From Hyphomicrobiales bacterium (GTDB taxonomy: Bacteria > Pseudomonadota > Alphaproteobacteria > Rhizobiales > Xanthobacteraceae), in contig JAFKKN010000004.1 in assembly GCA_017305535.1 (NCBI GenBank), forward strand, positions 372,001-436,000: a DNA stretch of 64,000 bases, given 5' to 3'. Both the position numbers and the translations under genes were made by a program. This document shows positions 49,785-60,960 of the stretch, one piece after another. Under the pieces are notes generated by a model, which saw only the letters and a list, made by a program, of their open reading frames with translations, was not told the DNA's origin and did not search any database. Numbering within the stretch: the stretch's first letter is position 1; every line of letters begins with the position of its first letter.

Positions 49785-50046
49785 TCGCTCCCTCAAGCCC
49801 GTCAAAATTACCGCCAGGCATCCCTGCCGCCCGCAAATTTGGCAGGGGATTTGCTTGGCAAAACAAGCTGCAATTCGCTATACGGCCTTAACAGACCGCC
49901 AGCGCCAGCGCGGCTGCCCCGAAGGGGAACAAAAGCGGGTTTTTGCGCGCCCTCGCGACGTGTAAAATAGCCAAAGTTATATTTTGACGATTGGGAGACC
50001 TGCGGCACGGATGCCGCCGGGGGCCCGCAGGGAAGGACATCGGCAC

Positions 50047-52314
50047 ATGCGGAGCGCGTCGGGTGGCCCCCGCGTCTTGCTGAGACGGCTCCGTGAGGTC
50101 ATGGCGGAGCAGGTCAGCGCTCAGGAACGCCTCGACAAGATCGTGGTGCTGATCGCCGCCAACATGGTGGCGGAAGTCTGCTCGACCTATGTGCTCCGCA
50201 TCGACAATACCCTGGAACTCTATGCCACCGAGGGTCTGAACCGTGATGCCGTCCACCAGACCGTCCTCCACGCCCATGAGGGTCTGGTCGGTCTGGTCGC
50301 CAGCGAAGCCACGCCGCTCAATCTGAGCGACGCCCACAGCCACCCGGCCTTCTCATTCCGACCGGAAACCGGCGAAGAAATCTACAACTCCTTCCTCGGC
50401 GTGCCGATCCTGCGCGCCGGCAACACGCTCGGCGTGCTGGTGGTGCAAAACCGCGCCAAGCGCACTTATGTCGAGGAGGAAGTCGAGGCGCTGCAAACCA
50501 CAGCCATGGTGCTGGCCGAGATGATCGCCTCCGGCGAGCTGTCGGCGCTGGCGCGACCCGGCGCCGAACCGGCCGCGCGCCATCCACAGCACAAGGCCGG
50601 CTCGATCCTGTCCGACGGCATCGCACTCGGCCATGTGGTGCTGCACGAGCCGCGCGTCGTCATCACCAACTACATCGCGGAAAACCTGCCGCAGGAAATC
50701 AAGCGGCTCGACGATGCGCTGGCCAAGCTGCGCGCCGACCTCGACCGCATGCTGGAGCGCGGCGACGTCGCCGATGGCGGCGAACATCGCGACGTGCTCG
50801 AAGCCTATCGCATGTTCGCCAATGACCACGGCTGGTCGCATAAACTGCACGAGGCCGTCGCCACCGGCCTCACCGCCGAAGCCGCGGTCGAACGCGTGCA
50901 GTCCGATACCCGCGCGCGGATGCTGCGCTCCACCGATCCGTATCTGCGCGACCGCTTGCACGATCTGGAAGATCTCGGCCATCGCCTGATGCGCCAGCTT
51001 GTCGGTCAGGATCACGCGCCGTCGCGCGAGCAGCTTCCCGACAATGCCATCCTGATCGCGCGCTCGATGGGCCCGGCGGCGCTGCTCGACTACGATCGCA
51101 AGCGGCTGCGCGGCCTGGTGCTGGAGGAAGGCACCGCGAACTCACACGTCTCCATCGTCGCGCGCGCGCTCGGCATTCCGGCGGTTGGCGAAGTGCCGAA
51201 CGCCGCCGGCCTCGCCGATCCCGGCGACGCCATCATCGTCGACGGCACCTCGGGCTCGATCTACGTCCGTCCTTCGGCGGAAGTAGAGTCCGCCTATGCC
51301 GAGCGGGTGCGCTTCCGCGCCCGGCGGCAGGCGCAGTACTCGGCGCTACGCGATCGCCCGACCGTGACCAAGGACGGCCAACCCGTCGAACTGCTGCTCA
51401 ATGCCGGCCTCGTCATCGACCTGCCGCACATCGAGGACACCGGCTGCGGCGGCATCGGCCTGTTCCGCACCGAATTGCAGTTCATGGTCGGCCAAAGCCT
51501 GCCGCGCTCCGTCGAGCAGTTGTCGCTCTACCGCGCCGTGCTGGATGCGGCGGGCGGCAAGCCGGTGACGTTCCGCACGCTCGATATCGGTGGCGACAAG
51601 GCGTTGCCTTACATGGAAACCGTGATCGAGGAGAATCCGGCGCTGGGCTGGCGCGCGATCCGTCTCGGCCTCGACCGTCCAGGCCTGTTGCGCGGGCAGA
51701 TTCGCGCGCTGCTGCGCGCCGGCGGTGGACGCGCGCTGAAGATCATGTTCCCGATGATTTCGGAGATCGCTGAATTCGATCAGGCCAAGCTGATCGTCGA
51801 GCGCGAACTCACTTATCTGCGCCAGCACGGCCACGCGCTGCCCGAGCGTATCGATATCGGCACCATGATCGAAGTGCCGGCGCTGCTCTATCAGCTCGAC
51901 GAACTGTTCGAAAAGGTCGATTTCGTGTCGATCGGCTCCAACGACCTGTTCCAGTTCCTGTTCGCGGTCGATCGCGGCAACTCGAAAGTCTCGGATCGGT
52001 TCGATACGCTGTCGGCGCCGATCCTGCGTGCGCTGCGCGACATCATCCGCAAGGCCAATGCGGCAAAACGCGATGCCTCGCTGTGCGGCGAGATGGCTTC
52101 GACGCCGATCGGCGCGCTAACGCTGATCGCTCTCGGCTATCGCACGCTGTCGCTCTCGGCGACGGCCCACGGCCCGGTCAAGGCGCTGATTCTCGACCTC
52201 GATGCCAAGAAAGCCGAGACGCTGATGACGAAGCTGCTCGATGCCCCCGCCGGCAGCGTGTCCATCCGCGAGGAACTGAAGCGGTTCGCCGACGCCGAGG
52301 GGCTGTCGTTGTAG
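50047..52314 (+). CDS. ptsP: Phosphoenolpyruvate-protein phosphotransferase PtsP (EI-Ntr)
   Basis: This 755-aa protein has an N-terminal GAF domain (about residues 20-165), then the EI domains: the phospho-histidine region [20 protein letters not shown] and the PEP-binding barrel ([26 protein letters not shown]-like [26 protein letters not shown]). It starts the nitrogen PTS phosphorelay to NPr and EIIA-Ntr, which regulates carbon/nitrogen balance and potassium. ATG 50047 with GGAAGGA upstream is chosen over an upstream ATG without this site. NPr and EIIA-Ntr genes are not here. Confidence 0.96.
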   Translation: MRSASGGPRVLLRRLREVMAEQVSAQERLDKIVVLIAANMVAEVCSTYVLRIDNTLELYATEGLNRDAVHQTVLHAHEGLVGLVASEATPLNLSDAHSHPAFSFRPETGEEIYNSFLGVPILRAGNTLGVLVVQNRAKRTYVEEEVEALQTTAMVLAEMIASGELSALARPGAEPAARHPQHKAGSILSDGIALGHVVLHEPRVVITNYIAENLPQEIKRLDDALAKLRADLDRMLERGDVADGGEHRDVLEAYRMFANDHGWSHKLHEAVATGLTAEAAVERVQSDTRARMLRSTDPYLRDRLHDLEDLGHRLMRQLVGQDHAPSREQLPDNAILIARSMGPAALLDYDRKRLRGLVLEEGTANSHVSIVARALGIPAVGEVPNAAGLADPGDAIIVDGTSGSIYVRPSAEVESAYAERVRFRARRQAQYSALRDRPTVTKDGQPVELLLNAGLVIDLPHIEDTGCGGIGLFRTELQFMVGQSLPRSVEQLSLYRAVLDAAGGKPVTFRTLDIGGDKALPYMETVIEENPALGWRAIRLGLDRPGLLRGQIRALLRAGGGRALKIMFPMISEIAEFDQAKLIVERELTYLRQHGHALPERIDIGTMIEVPALLYQLDELFEKVDFVSIGSNDLFQFLFAVDRGNSKVSDRFDTLSAPILRALRDIIRKANAAKRDASLCGEMASTPIGALTLIALGYRTLSLSATAHGPVKALILDLDAKKAETLMTKLLDAPAGSVSIREELKRFADAEGLSL

Positions 52315-52366
52315 CGAGGCTGTTGCGCCCGCTCCGCCTTCGCCTATCTTTCATCGAGACAATTCC

Positions 52367-53446
52367 ATGCTGCCTGAAGCCAAACTCGACATCCTGCTGG
52401 CACGCCACGCCGAACTCGAAGCCCAATTGCTGGGCGATGTCGGCGCCGAGAATTATGTGCGGATGACGCGCGAACTGGCCGAACTCAATCCGGTGATCGA
52501 CGCGGTCAAAGCCTATCGCGCCGCCGCCGCTGAACTCTCCGGCATCGACGCCATGGTCAACGATCCCGGTACCGATGCCGAGATGCGTGAGCTCGCCGAA
52601 GCCGAACGTCCCGAACTGGAGACGCGTCGCGACGAACTGATGCAGCAACTTCGCGTCGCGCTGTTGCCGAAGGACGCGATGGACGAACGCAACGTCATCC
52701 TCGAAATCCGCGCCGGCACCGGCGGCGACGAAGCCTCACTGTTCGCCGGCGATCTGTTCCGGATGTACGAGCGCTTCGCCGCTTTGCAGGGCTGGAAGGT
52801 CGAGGTGATTTCCGCCAGCGAAGGCACTGTCGGCGGCTACAAGGAAATCATCGCCGAGGTGCAGGGCCGCGGCGTCTTCGCCAAACTGAAATTCGAATCC
52901 GGCGCGCATCGCGTGCAGCGCGTACCGGACACCGAAACCCAGGGCCGCATCCATACCTCGGCTGCCACCGTCGCGGTGCTGCCGGAAGCCGAGGACGTCG
53001 ATATCGATATCAGGAATGAAGACCTGCGCATCGAGACCATGCGCGCGCAAGGCGCCGGCGGCCAGCACGTCAACAAGACCGAATCGGCCATCCGCATCAC
53101 GCACCTGCCGACCGGCATCGTGGTGATGATGCAGGACAGCCGCTCGCAGCATAAGAACCGCGCCAGCGCCATGAACATCCTGCGCTCGCGGCTTTACGAT
53201 GCCGAACGCCAGCGCCTTGATTCCGAACGTTCCGCCGACCGACGCGGCCAGGTCGGCTCCGGCGACCGTTCCGAGCGCATCCGCACCTACAATTTCCCGC
53301 AAGGCCGCGTCACCGATCATCGTATCAACCTGACGCTCTACAAGCTGCCGCAAGTGATCGCCGGCGAAGCGCTGGGCGAACTGATCGATGCGCTGACCAC
53401 CGAACATCAGGCCGCGCAACTGGCGGCACAGGGCGCGGCGGCTTAG
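52367..53446 (+). CDS. prfA: Peptide chain release factor 1
   Basis: This 359-aa factor has the GGQ catalytic motif in [19 protein letters not shown] and the PxT-type codon recognition region in the middle ([20 protein letters not shown]). It releases peptides at UAA and UAG. prmC starts 2 bp after its stop; that methyltransferase modifies the GGQ glutamine of this protein, so the pair is functionally linked. Confidence 0.98.
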   Translation: MLPEAKLDILLARHAELEAQLLGDVGAENYVRMTRELAELNPVIDAVKAYRAAAAELSGIDAMVNDPGTDAEMRELAEAERPELETRRDELMQQLRVALLPKDAMDERNVILEIRAGTGGDEASLFAGDLFRMYERFAALQGWKVEVISASEGTVGGYKEIIAEVQGRGVFAKLKFESGAHRVQRVPDTETQGRIHTSAATVAVLPEAEDVDIDIRNEDLRIETMRAQGAGGQHVNKTESAIRITHLPTGIVVMMQDSRSQHKNRASAMNILRSRLYDAERQRLDSERSADRRGQVGSGDRSERIRTYNFPQGRVTDHRINLTLYKLPQVIAGEALGELIDALTTEHQAAQLAAQGAAA

Positions 53447-53448
53447 CC

Positions 53449-54333
53449 GTGGACATATCGCTCGCAGGGCAGACCATCGAGACGGCGCGCCGGAATCTGG
53501 CGGCGCATTTGCAGAGTGCCGCGATCGAAACACCCGAACTCGATGCACGGCTGATGATCGGCGCGGTGACGCGGCTTGATCTTACCGGTCTCATCACCAA
53601 AGCCAAGCAGCGGCTGACCGCGTTCGAGGGAGCGCGGTTGAAGGATCTCGCACGGCGACGCATCGGCGGCGAGCCGGTGGCGCGGCTGCTCGGTCACAAG
53701 GAATTCTGGGGGCTGGACTTCGCGCTGTCGCCGGCAACGTTGGTACCGCGCCCCGATACCGAAACGATAGTCGAGACCGCGCTCGATATTTTGCGCACTG
53801 ACGGCGATATAACGCGTGCGCTACACATCGCCGATCTCGGCACCGGCTCCGGCGCGATCCTGCTGGCGCTATTGCATGAGTTGCCGAACGCGATCGGCAT
53901 CGGGACCGATATCAGCGTCGCCGCGCTACAGGCCGCGCGCACCAACGCAACGCGATTGGGCCTTGCGGATCGCGCCACCTTCGCGGTGAGCAATTTCGCC
54001 GCCGCGCTCGCCGTATCCTGCGATCTGATCGTCTCCAATCCGCCCTATATCAGGACCGGGGACATCCAGACCCTGTCGACGGAAGTCCGCGACCATGACC
54101 CGCATCGCGCCCTCGACGGCGGCGACGATGGGCTCGATGCCTATCGGGTGATTCTCGGTCAAGCCGCCAACGTGCTGGCGCCTGGCGGTACGCTGGTCCT
54201 CGAAATCGGCCAGCATCAGAGCAACGATGTCACCCGGCTGGCGCGCGCCACGGGTCTCGCGCCACACGGCCCGCCGCGCGCCGATCTCAGCGGTGTTCCG
54301 CGCGCCCTCGCGTTTCGGCATTTGCCTCGATAA
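53449..54333 (+). CDS. prmC: Release factor glutamine methyltransferase PrmC
   Basis: This 294-aa SAM methyltransferase has DLGTGSGAILLALLHEL and the NPPY motif (VSNPPYIRTGDIQTL) for glutamine methylation, with FWGLDFALSPATLVPRPDTE upstream. It modifies the GGQ Gln of RF1 and RF2. The start is GTG at 53449, right after the prfA stop. The C-terminal end is followed by an unusual low-GC stretch. Confidence 0.96.
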   Translation: MDISLAGQTIETARRNLAAHLQSAAIETPELDARLMIGAVTRLDLTGLITKAKQRLTAFEGARLKDLARRRIGGEPVARLLGHKEFWGLDFALSPATLVPRPDTETIVETALDILRTDGDITRALHIADLGTGSGAILLALLHELPNAIGIGTDISVAALQAARTNATRLGLADRATFAVSNFAAALAVSCDLIVSNPPYIRTGDIQTLSTEVRDHDPHRALDGGDDGLDAYRVILGQAANVLAPGGTLVLEIGQHQSNDVTRLARATGLAPHGPPRADLSGVPRALAFRHLPR

Positions 54334-54882
54334 AGTCCGATTGGAACGCAAAAAAACCTCTTGGAATATCCATCGGGAACGACTACGTTCCGCTCATAAT
54401 ATTGGTCCAGGGTGATCGGCCCTCTCGATTGACGGGATTGAGGTCGAAGCTTTCGAGAAGAGAGCGTCCCTAGCAAAAGGTTCCAAAAGCTGGTCTTCAT
54501 TGCGCGCGATAGCCGAGAGGGCTGCGCTGCCGATTGACCGCGAAGCCGACGAAAGCGCGATCTCATACGCTTGAGAACCCATACGAAACACATTCATACG
54601 AGATAGGCGGGCTCGCACGATCCAGTGAGCTTGCGAAGCAAATGAGCTTGCGGGCTTGCGAAAGCGGGCTGATTGATTTGATCCGGCCGGCCCGGTATCG
54701 GGCTCGCTGGCGGTTGGGGAGCGCGTCGTTGCTGAACGCGACGTAGGGCAACATCGAGAACTGCGAAGCAATCCGGTCAGCGTGATGCGGTGCTTGCGGC
54801 GTGTGGCCACTCACCACCAAATTTGAGATGACCCAGGTTCACGATCTAAGGCGGCAAACTAAGGATTGGTAAAAGGCGACAC
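54334..54882. other. Low-GC orphan segment between prmC and the DUF4167 gene
   Basis: These 549 bases have markedly lower GC than the neighbours and no recognisable gene. The minus-strand frames (near 54394-54620) hold readable but unassigned stretches (for example MNVFRMGSQAYEIALSSASR), possibly remains of a lost gene. A short GGAACG-ACTA-CGTTCC inverted repeat is at 54376-54391. The promoter of the DUF4167 gene should lie near 54820-54880. Confidence 0.5.
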
Positions 54883-55659
54883 ATGAGAAACGGTCAGAAC
54901 AACAAGCGGATGCGCGGCCGAAACAACAATAACAATAATAACAACAATCGGCGCGGCCAGAATCCGATGACGCGGGTTTTCGAATCCAACGGTCCGGATA
55001 TCAAGATTCGCGGCACTGCTTCTCACATCGCCGAAAAGTATGTCCAGCTTGCCCGCGACGCGCGCGGCTCCGGCGACCCGGTCGCCTCGGAAAACTATTA
55101 TCAGCACGCCGAACACTACTTCCGCCTGATCGCCGCCGCCCAGGAACAGTTTCGCCAGAACCAGCCGCAGCAGCAGCAACCGCACAACAACCTCGACATC
55201 GTCGACGAGGGCGAGGACGCCGGTGACGGCTATTCCAGCTTCGGCGCCGAACCAGGTTTCGTGCCAGCGCAGCAGCAGCCGTTCCCGCCGCGCGACAACC
55301 AGCACAATCAGCGCGACAACCAGCGGGATCGTCCCCGCGAGCAGCGTTTCCAGCCGCGCGACAACGAGCAGCCCCGCGAGCAGCAGCAGCAGCCGAACGA
55401 GCGCACCTATCGCGAACAACGCGCGCAGCCACAGCCGGACTATCAATCGCAACCCGCGATGCCACCGCTCGACAGTGGCGTCGATCGGTTGCCGTCGTTC
55501 ATCACCGGCGGACAGCCGCAGCCCGGCAATGGTTTTGAAACGAACGGCCAGCCGAGCGGCGATCGTTTCCCGCCGCGCCGCCGCCGCCGCCCGCACGGGC
55601 CGCGCGCCGAAACCAACGCGGCACCCGCCGCCGAGGAAGCCAGTTCAGGCAACGAATAA
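54883..55659 (+). CDS. DUF4167 domain protein
   Basis: This 258-aa protein has the N-terminal DUF4167 domain (VFESNGPDIKIRGTASHIAE, KYVQLARDARGSGDPVASENYYQHAEHYFRL), a basic RG/N-rich start with a run of nine Asn (residues 14-22), and a long Gln/Pro/Arg-rich low-complexity tail. The composition suggests RNA or nucleic acid binding, but this is inference. ATG 54883 begins MRNGQNNKRMRGR. A conserved neighbour of prmC in Hyphomicrobiales. Confidence 0.92.
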   Translation: MRNGQNNKRMRGRNNNNNNNNNRRGQNPMTRVFESNGPDIKIRGTASHIAEKYVQLARDARGSGDPVASENYYQHAEHYFRLIAAAQEQFRQNQPQQQQPHNNLDIVDEGEDAGDGYSSFGAEPGFVPAQQQPFPPRDNQHNQRDNQRDRPREQRFQPRDNEQPREQQQQPNERTYREQRAQPQPDYQSQPAMPPLDSGVDRLPSFITGGQPQPGNGFETNGQPSGDRFPPRRRRRPHGPRAETNAAPAAEEASSGNE

Positions 55660-55710
55660 GCGTCGAGGGCGATACCATCAGTGGCATCGCCGCCTTGATA
55701 CCGTGATGCA

Positions 55711-55749
55711 ATGAACCCGCCGCCGGATCATGTCCGGCGGCGAGTTCAT
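55711..55749. terminator. Bidirectional hairpin between convergent genes
   Basis: ATGAAC-C-CGCCGCCGGA (55711-55727) pairs with TCCGGCGGCG-A-GTTCAT (55733-55748), a stem of 16 pairs with one mismatch. No T-run follows, so it may act with Rho or as a stabiliser. It separates the DUF4167 and methyltransferase genes. Confidence 0.55.
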
Positions 55750-55758
55750 TAAGGCCAA

Positions 55759-56499
55759 TTAACGCTGAAACGTCGATGACGTCGGCACAAGCACCGGGCC
55801 GAGCGAGGGAATCAGCCGCGCCCGCTCGCGATGCGCGGGAATAGCGCGATAGACCTGCTTGGTGGCCTCGACGATGTGCACGCCGGCAACCGGCAGCGAC
55901 AATGCCGCGCCCATCCGCTCCCACGCCAGAGCCGAACGCAGGAACCAGCCACGCCCGATCGGCGGCATGAACAGCGCCTCGCCCCACGCGCTCGGCGTGA
56001 ACCAGGTCTGCCGCAGCAAATCGGTGATCTGAGTGCGCGAATACGGACGGCCGTGACCGAACGGCGTCATGTCGGTGCGCGTCCAAACGCCGCGACGATT
56101 TGGAATCACGGCCAGCATCCGGCCCGACGGCGCCAGTACGCGCCACACCTCACGCAACAGCGCTTGCGGATCGTCCGACATTTCCAGCGCGTGCACCAGA
56201 AGGATGCGATCCACCGCGGCATCCGGCAGCGGCAGCGACAATTCATCGACCAGCGAGGCCAACGCCGGACGACCTGTGGGCCACTTCAGCACGCCCTGCG
56301 CCGCCGGCATCATCGCGATGCAGCGCTCGGCGTCATCGCGAAACAAGCCGAGATATGGCGTCGGATAGCCGATACCGAGCACACGTTGCCCCTGCGCCTC
56401 CGGCCAGCAGGCATGAATGCCGCGATTGATCAGACGCCGCGCCACGACGCCGAGACGCCGTGAATAGAAATCGCGCAGATCGATCACATCGATGGCCAT
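55759..56499 (-). CDS. Class I SAM-dependent methyltransferase
   Basis: This 246-aa protein fits the Methyltransf_11 pattern (VLGIGYPTPYLGLFRDDAER, LLVHALEMSDDPQALLREVWRVLAPSGRMLAVI). The first motif is VLGIGYPTP rather than DxGxG; a similar variant is found in a conserved alphaproteobacterial family often next to gloB. Function unknown. ATG 56499 is used; a TTG two codons upstream is possible. It is divergent from gloB. Confidence 0.85.
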   Translation of the reverse strand: MAIDVIDLRDFYSRRLGVVARRLINRGIHACWPEAQGQRVLGIGYPTPYLGLFRDDAERCIAMMPAAQGVLKWPTGRPALASLVDELSLPLPDAAVDRILLVHALEMSDDPQALLREVWRVLAPSGRMLAVIPNRRGVWTRTDMTPFGHGRPYSRTQITDLLRQTWFTPSAWGEALFMPPIGRGWFLRSALAWERMGAALSLPVAGVHIVEATKQVYRAIPAHRERARLIPSLGPVLVPTSSTFQR

Positions 56500-56509
56500 G
56501 CTCAAACTC

Positions 56510-56570
56510 TATAGCGTTTTCGAGCGAAGTGGGACCCGGTTCGCGTGAAGAAAACGCGTCAAAACAAAAC
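56510..56570. repeat. Dispersed repeat, GCGTTTTCGAGCGAAGTGGG type (family F-like)
   Basis: The pair TAGCGTTTTCGAGCGAAGTG and CGCGTGAAGAAAACGCGTCA flanks GGACCCGGTT. I recall similar elements from other Bradyrhizobium-type genomes. It lies between the methyltransferase and gloB genes. No other copy in the window. Confidence 0.65.
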
Positions 56571-56677
56571 CCACGAGCCTTGCGCGCCGCGCATCCCGTC
56601 ACGCGCGGCAATGTGCGGGCGTTTCACCGCTGCGACGCCTGTGCTAGCCTTGCGGGAGCTTAACGAACGGAGACGTC

Positions 56678-57445
56678 ATGGCCGCCGAGATTCGCCTGTT
56701 CCCCTGCCTGTCGGATAATTTCGGCTATCTGATCCATGATCCGGTCAGCAAGGCGACCGCATCGATCGATGCGCCGGAGGCAGCGCCCGTCATCAAGGCG
56801 TTGCAGCGCGAGGGCTGGCATCTGACGGACATTCTCGTCACCCATCACCACGCCGACCATGTCGGCGGCATCGCCGAGTTGAAGCAGAAATACGATTGCC
56901 GCGTCGTCGCGCCGCACGACAAGGCCGCCGCCATTCCCGAAGTCGACGAGCGCGTCAAGCAGGACGACACCGTGATGATCGGCACGCTCACCGCGCGCGT
57001 GCTGGAGACGCCCGGCCATACCCTCGATCACATCAGCTACGTGTTTGACGACGAGCGCGCGCTGTTTGCCGCCGACACGCTGTTTTCGATCGGATGCGGC
57101 CGCGTGTTCGAAGGCACCTATCCGATGATGTGGGAGTCGCTCCTGAAGCTGCGCGCATTACCGGACGACATGCGGCTCTATTGCGGCCACGAGTACACTG
57201 CATCCAACGTCAAGTTCGCGTTGGGAATCGAACCGAACAATCCGGCGCTGCAAGCCCGCGCCAAGGAAGTCGAAGCGTTACGCGCCGCCGGCAAGCCAAC
57301 GATTCCGGTGCTGCTCGGCGAGGAAAAGAAAGCCAACGTGTTCCTGCGCGCCGACGCGCCCGAGGTCGCCGCCGCCGTCGGTCTCGCCGGCAAGGGGGCC
57401 GCCGACGTGTTCGGCGAGTTGCGCGAACGCAAGAACAAATCCTGA
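56678..57445 (+). CDS. gloB: Hydroxyacylglutathione hydrolase (glyoxalase II)
   Basis: This 255-aa metallo-beta-lactamase-fold enzyme has the metal motif THHHADHVGG and the C-terminal HAGH domain (LYCGHEYTASNVKFALGIEP, NPALQARAKEVEALRAAGKPT). It cleaves S-lactoylglutathione to lactate and GSH in methylglyoxal detoxification. The next gene starts at the overlapping TGATG (57443-57447), so translation may be coupled. Confidence 0.96.
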   Translation: MAAEIRLFPCLSDNFGYLIHDPVSKATASIDAPEAAPVIKALQREGWHLTDILVTHHHADHVGGIAELKQKYDCRVVAPHDKAAAIPEVDERVKQDDTVMIGTLTARVLETPGHTLDHISYVFDDERALFAADTLFSIGCGRVFEGTYPMMWESLLKLRALPDDMRLYCGHEYTASNVKFALGIEPNNPALQARAKEVEALRAAGKPTIPVLLGEEKKANVFLRADAPEVAAAVGLAGKGAADVFGELRERKNKS

Positions 57446-57885
57446 TGGCGCGCACGTCGCGCCCGACCGCCGCGGAGATCATCGCACGGCTCGGCCTCAA
57501 GCCACATCCGGAGGGCGGGCATTTTCGCGAGACGTTTCGCGATTCGCACCATGATGCGCAAGGACGCGCGGCGTCCACCGCGATCTATTTCCTGCTGGCG
57601 CGTGGCGAGCGTTCGCACTGGCATCGCATCGATGCGGTGGAGACATGGCACTTCTATGCCGGAGATCCATTGCGGCTCGAAATCGCCGACAACACTGGAA
57701 TCCGCACCATACAACTAGGGTCGGATATCGTGGCGGGCGAACTGCCACAGGGCATCGTGCCGGCGCATGCATGGCAAGCGGCCGAGAGCATCGGCGATTG
57801 GACACTGGTCGGCTGCACTGTCGCGCCGGGATTCGAGTTCGCACAATTCGAACTCGCGCCGCCGAACTGGTCGCCGCCTGGTTAA
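57445..57885 (+). CDS. Cupin domain protein (DUF985/cupin_5)
   Basis: This 146-aa protein has the DUF985/cupin_5 features (LKPHPEGGHFRETFRDSHH, TAIYFLLARGERSHWHRIDA, ETWHFYAGDPLRLEI, GCTVAPGFEFAQFELA). A small-molecule or metal-binding beta barrel; the role is unknown. The ATG at 57445 overlaps the gloB TGA. The frame stays open upstream inside gloB, which is an artefact. It converges with the next transporter gene (4-bp overlap at 57882-57885). Confidence 0.9.
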   Translation: MARTSRPTAAEIIARLGLKPHPEGGHFRETFRDSHHDAQGRAASTAIYFLLARGERSHWHRIDAVETWHFYAGDPLRLEIADNTGIRTIQLGSDIVAGELPQGIVPAHAWQAAESIGDWTLVGCTVAPGFEFAQFELAPPNWSPPG

Positions 57886-58754
57886 GGGCGTTTGCGAAAC
57901 ATATCCTTCGCGGCGATCAATCCACCGCCGGCGATCAACAGCGCAGCGAGCGCGATAGCAGCGGTCGCTTGCGCATATCCCGCGAGGATCAGGAAGCCGG
58001 TCGACAACAGCGGCGTGGCGTAGGATGCCGCGCCCAGCACGCGAATCTCGCCGTGCTTCATGCCGATGTCCCACGCATAGAACGCAGCGCCGACCGGTCC
58101 GAGGCCAAGCAACACGATCGCCAACCACTGCATCACGGTCTCGGGCCACACCGTCGTTTCGATTCCGAAATGGACCAGCGCGGCGAGCAGCGCCGTCGCG
58201 AGGCAGAAGCCCGCCACCGCATCGGTCGGTACCGCTTTCAATTTTCGCGATAACACGGAGTAAGCCGCCCAGACGAATGCGGCGATGAATGCCGCGACGA
58301 AACCGGGAATTTGTGCGGCGGTGTATTGCACGCCGGTGTTGCCTGCGAACAGCAAAACCGTTCCGGCCAGCCCGAGCAGCGCGCCGATAATGTGATGCCG
58401 CGCCAGCCGCTCACCTGGCAACAGCGACGAAAACAAAACGATCAGCAACGGCCAAAGATAATTCAGCAGGCCCGCTTCAGCCGGCGGTGCAAGCCGCAGC
58501 GACAGAAAATACAGCGCGTGATAGCCGAACAGTCCCCCGATGCCGACCGCCCACGCGATCGCCGGCAATCGCAGCGCACGTGCAGCGCCGCCGCGCACCA
58601 GCACGGCTGCGCTGCCGACCAGGCCGCCGATCGCGAAAGTCATCGCCGCAAGCTGAAATGCCGGAATGCGGCCGGTGGCCACCGTGAGCACAGCCAGCAG
58701 CGACCACATCACGATCGCGGTCAATCCGATCAGGGTGGCGGCGCGGGAGGTCAT
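57882..58754 (-). CDS. DMT family transporter, YddG-like
   Basis: This 290-aa protein has ten predicted helices with the two-half EamA pattern (TLIGLTAIVMWSLLAVLTVA, PPAEAGLLNYLWPLLIVLFS, ASYATPLLSTGFLILAGYAQ). The AEAGLLNYLWPLLIVLF segment resembles YddG aromatic amino acid exporters. The substrate is inference. It converges with the cupin gene, and its end overlaps that stop. Confidence 0.9.
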   Translation of the reverse strand: MTSRAATLIGLTAIVMWSLLAVLTVATGRIPAFQLAAMTFAIGGLVGSAAVLVRGGAARALRLPAIAWAVGIGGLFGYHALYFLSLRLAPPAEAGLLNYLWPLLIVLFSSLLPGERLARHHIIGALLGLAGTVLLFAGNTGVQYTAAQIPGFVAAFIAAFVWAAYSVLSRKLKAVPTDAVAGFCLATALLAALVHFGIETTVWPETVMQWLAIVLLGLGPVGAAFYAWDIGMKHGEIRVLGAASYATPLLSTGFLILAGYAQATAAIALAALLIAGGGLIAAKDMFRKRP

Positions 58755-58776
58755 ATTGAGAGGTCGGCGGGCTGCA

Positions 58777-58818
58777 TCATTCCGGGTCTGCGCCTGTAGA
58801 ACGCGCAGCCCGGAATGA
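58777..58818. terminator. Palindromic hairpin between phaB and the exporter gene
   Basis: TCATTCCGGG-T-CTGCGC and GCGCAG-CCCGGAATGA pair across a 9-nt loop. It has no T-run but is a strong hairpin 23 bp after the phaB stop; the same sequence type occurs as a repeat in related genomes (from memory). Confidence 0.55.
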
Positions 58819-58840
58819 CAAGCCTTAGGCCCCGTGACGG

Positions 58841-59566
58841 TCAGGCGTGATACTGGCCGCCGTTGACCGTGAGGGTCGAGCCGGTGATGAAGCCAGCATC
58901 GTCGGAGGCGAGAAACACCACGGCGCGCGCGATTTCTTCCGGTTCACCAAGGCGGTTGACCGGAATTTGCGGCAGGATGCTTTTTTCGACCACTTCCTTC
59001 GGCACCGCCTGCACCATTTCGGTGTTGATGTAGCCCGGGCAGATCACGTTGACGGTGATGCCGCCCTTGGCGTTCTCCAGCGCGAGCGCCTTGGTGAAGC
59101 CGATATCGCCGGCCTTCGCTGCGGAGTAATTGACCTGACCGAATTGGCCTTTCTGGCCGTTGATCGACGAGATGTTAACGATGCGGCCGAACTTGCGGGC
59201 GCGCATGCCTTCGATCACCGGCCGCGTCATGTTGAACAGCGAACCGAGGTTGGTGTTGATCACCGCATTCCATTGCTCGACGGTCATCTTGTGGAAGGCG
59301 CCGTCCTTGGTGATGCCGGCGTTGTTGACCAGGATTTCAATCGGCCCCAGGTCGGCCTCGACCTTCTTGATGCCGTCGGTGCAGGCATCGAACGAACTGA
59401 CATCCCACTTGTAGACCGGGATGCCGGTCTCCGCCTTGAACTTCTCCGCTGCCGCATCGTTCCCGGCATAGCTCGCGGCAACCTTGTATCCGGCCGCCTT
59501 CAGCGCCTTGCTGATCGCCGCGCCAATTCCCCTCGTCCCTCCGGTCACCAATGCAACACGCGCCAT
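58841..59566 (-). CDS. phaB: Acetoacetyl-CoA reductase (PhaB/PhbB)
   Basis: This 241-aa SDR has TGGTRGIG, the NNAG motif (LVNNAGITKDGAFHKM), catalytic S and Y-x-x-x-K (VNISSINGQKGQFGQVNYSAAKAG), and the C-terminal DAGFITGSTLTVNGGQYHA typical of PhaB. It reduces acetoacetyl-CoA to (R)-3-hydroxybutyryl-CoA with NADPH. The ATG at 59566 has GGAGG five bases upstream; an adjacent ATG at 59569 is too close. phaA lies upstream with a terminator in between, so it may have its own promoter. Confidence 0.95.
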   Translation of the reverse strand: MARVALVTGGTRGIGAAISKALKAAGYKVAASYAGNDAAAEKFKAETGIPVYKWDVSSFDACTDGIKKVEADLGPIEILVNNAGITKDGAFHKMTVEQWNAVINTNLGSLFNMTRPVIEGMRARKFGRIVNISSINGQKGQFGQVNYSAAKAGDIGFTKALALENAKGGITVNVICPGYINTEMVQAVPKEVVEKSILPQIPVNRLGEPEEIARAVVFLASDDAGFITGSTLTVNGGQYHA

Positions 59567-59630
59567 CATGTCCTCCTCGAGATCCTTTTACCCCGCCGAT
59601 AAACGACCGGCGGCTTCGCCATCTTCACGA

Positions 59631-59660
59631 CAAAAAATGCCCGGCGCAAGGCCGGGCATT
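59631..59660 (-). terminator. Rho-independent terminator of phaA
   Basis: The stem ATGCCCGGC (59637-59645) / GCCGGGCAT (59651-59659) with a 5-nt loop is followed on the minus strand by TTTTTTG. It lies between phaA and phaB. Confidence 0.9.
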
Positions 59661-59724
59661 GATCGTGAGTCAGAAGGTATCAGGAGGCCGCGTCATCATG
59701 TCGTCATGACGCGCCGCCGCGATA

Positions 59725-60903
<1,179 letters not shown>

Positions 60904-60917
60904 GGACATCTCCTGGG

Positions 60918-60960
60918 CTTGAGGTCTGAGAGGCTTGAGGTCTGAGAGGCTTGAAGTCTG
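60918..60960. repeat. 16-bp tandem repeat (2.7 copies) in the phaA leader
   Basis: CTTGAGGTCTGAGAGG occurs at 60918-60933 and 60934-60949, then CTTGAAGTCTG. It lies 15 bp upstream of the phaA start, so it would be in the mRNA leader; reading minus, CCTCTCAGACCTCAAG units. Confidence 0.8.
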
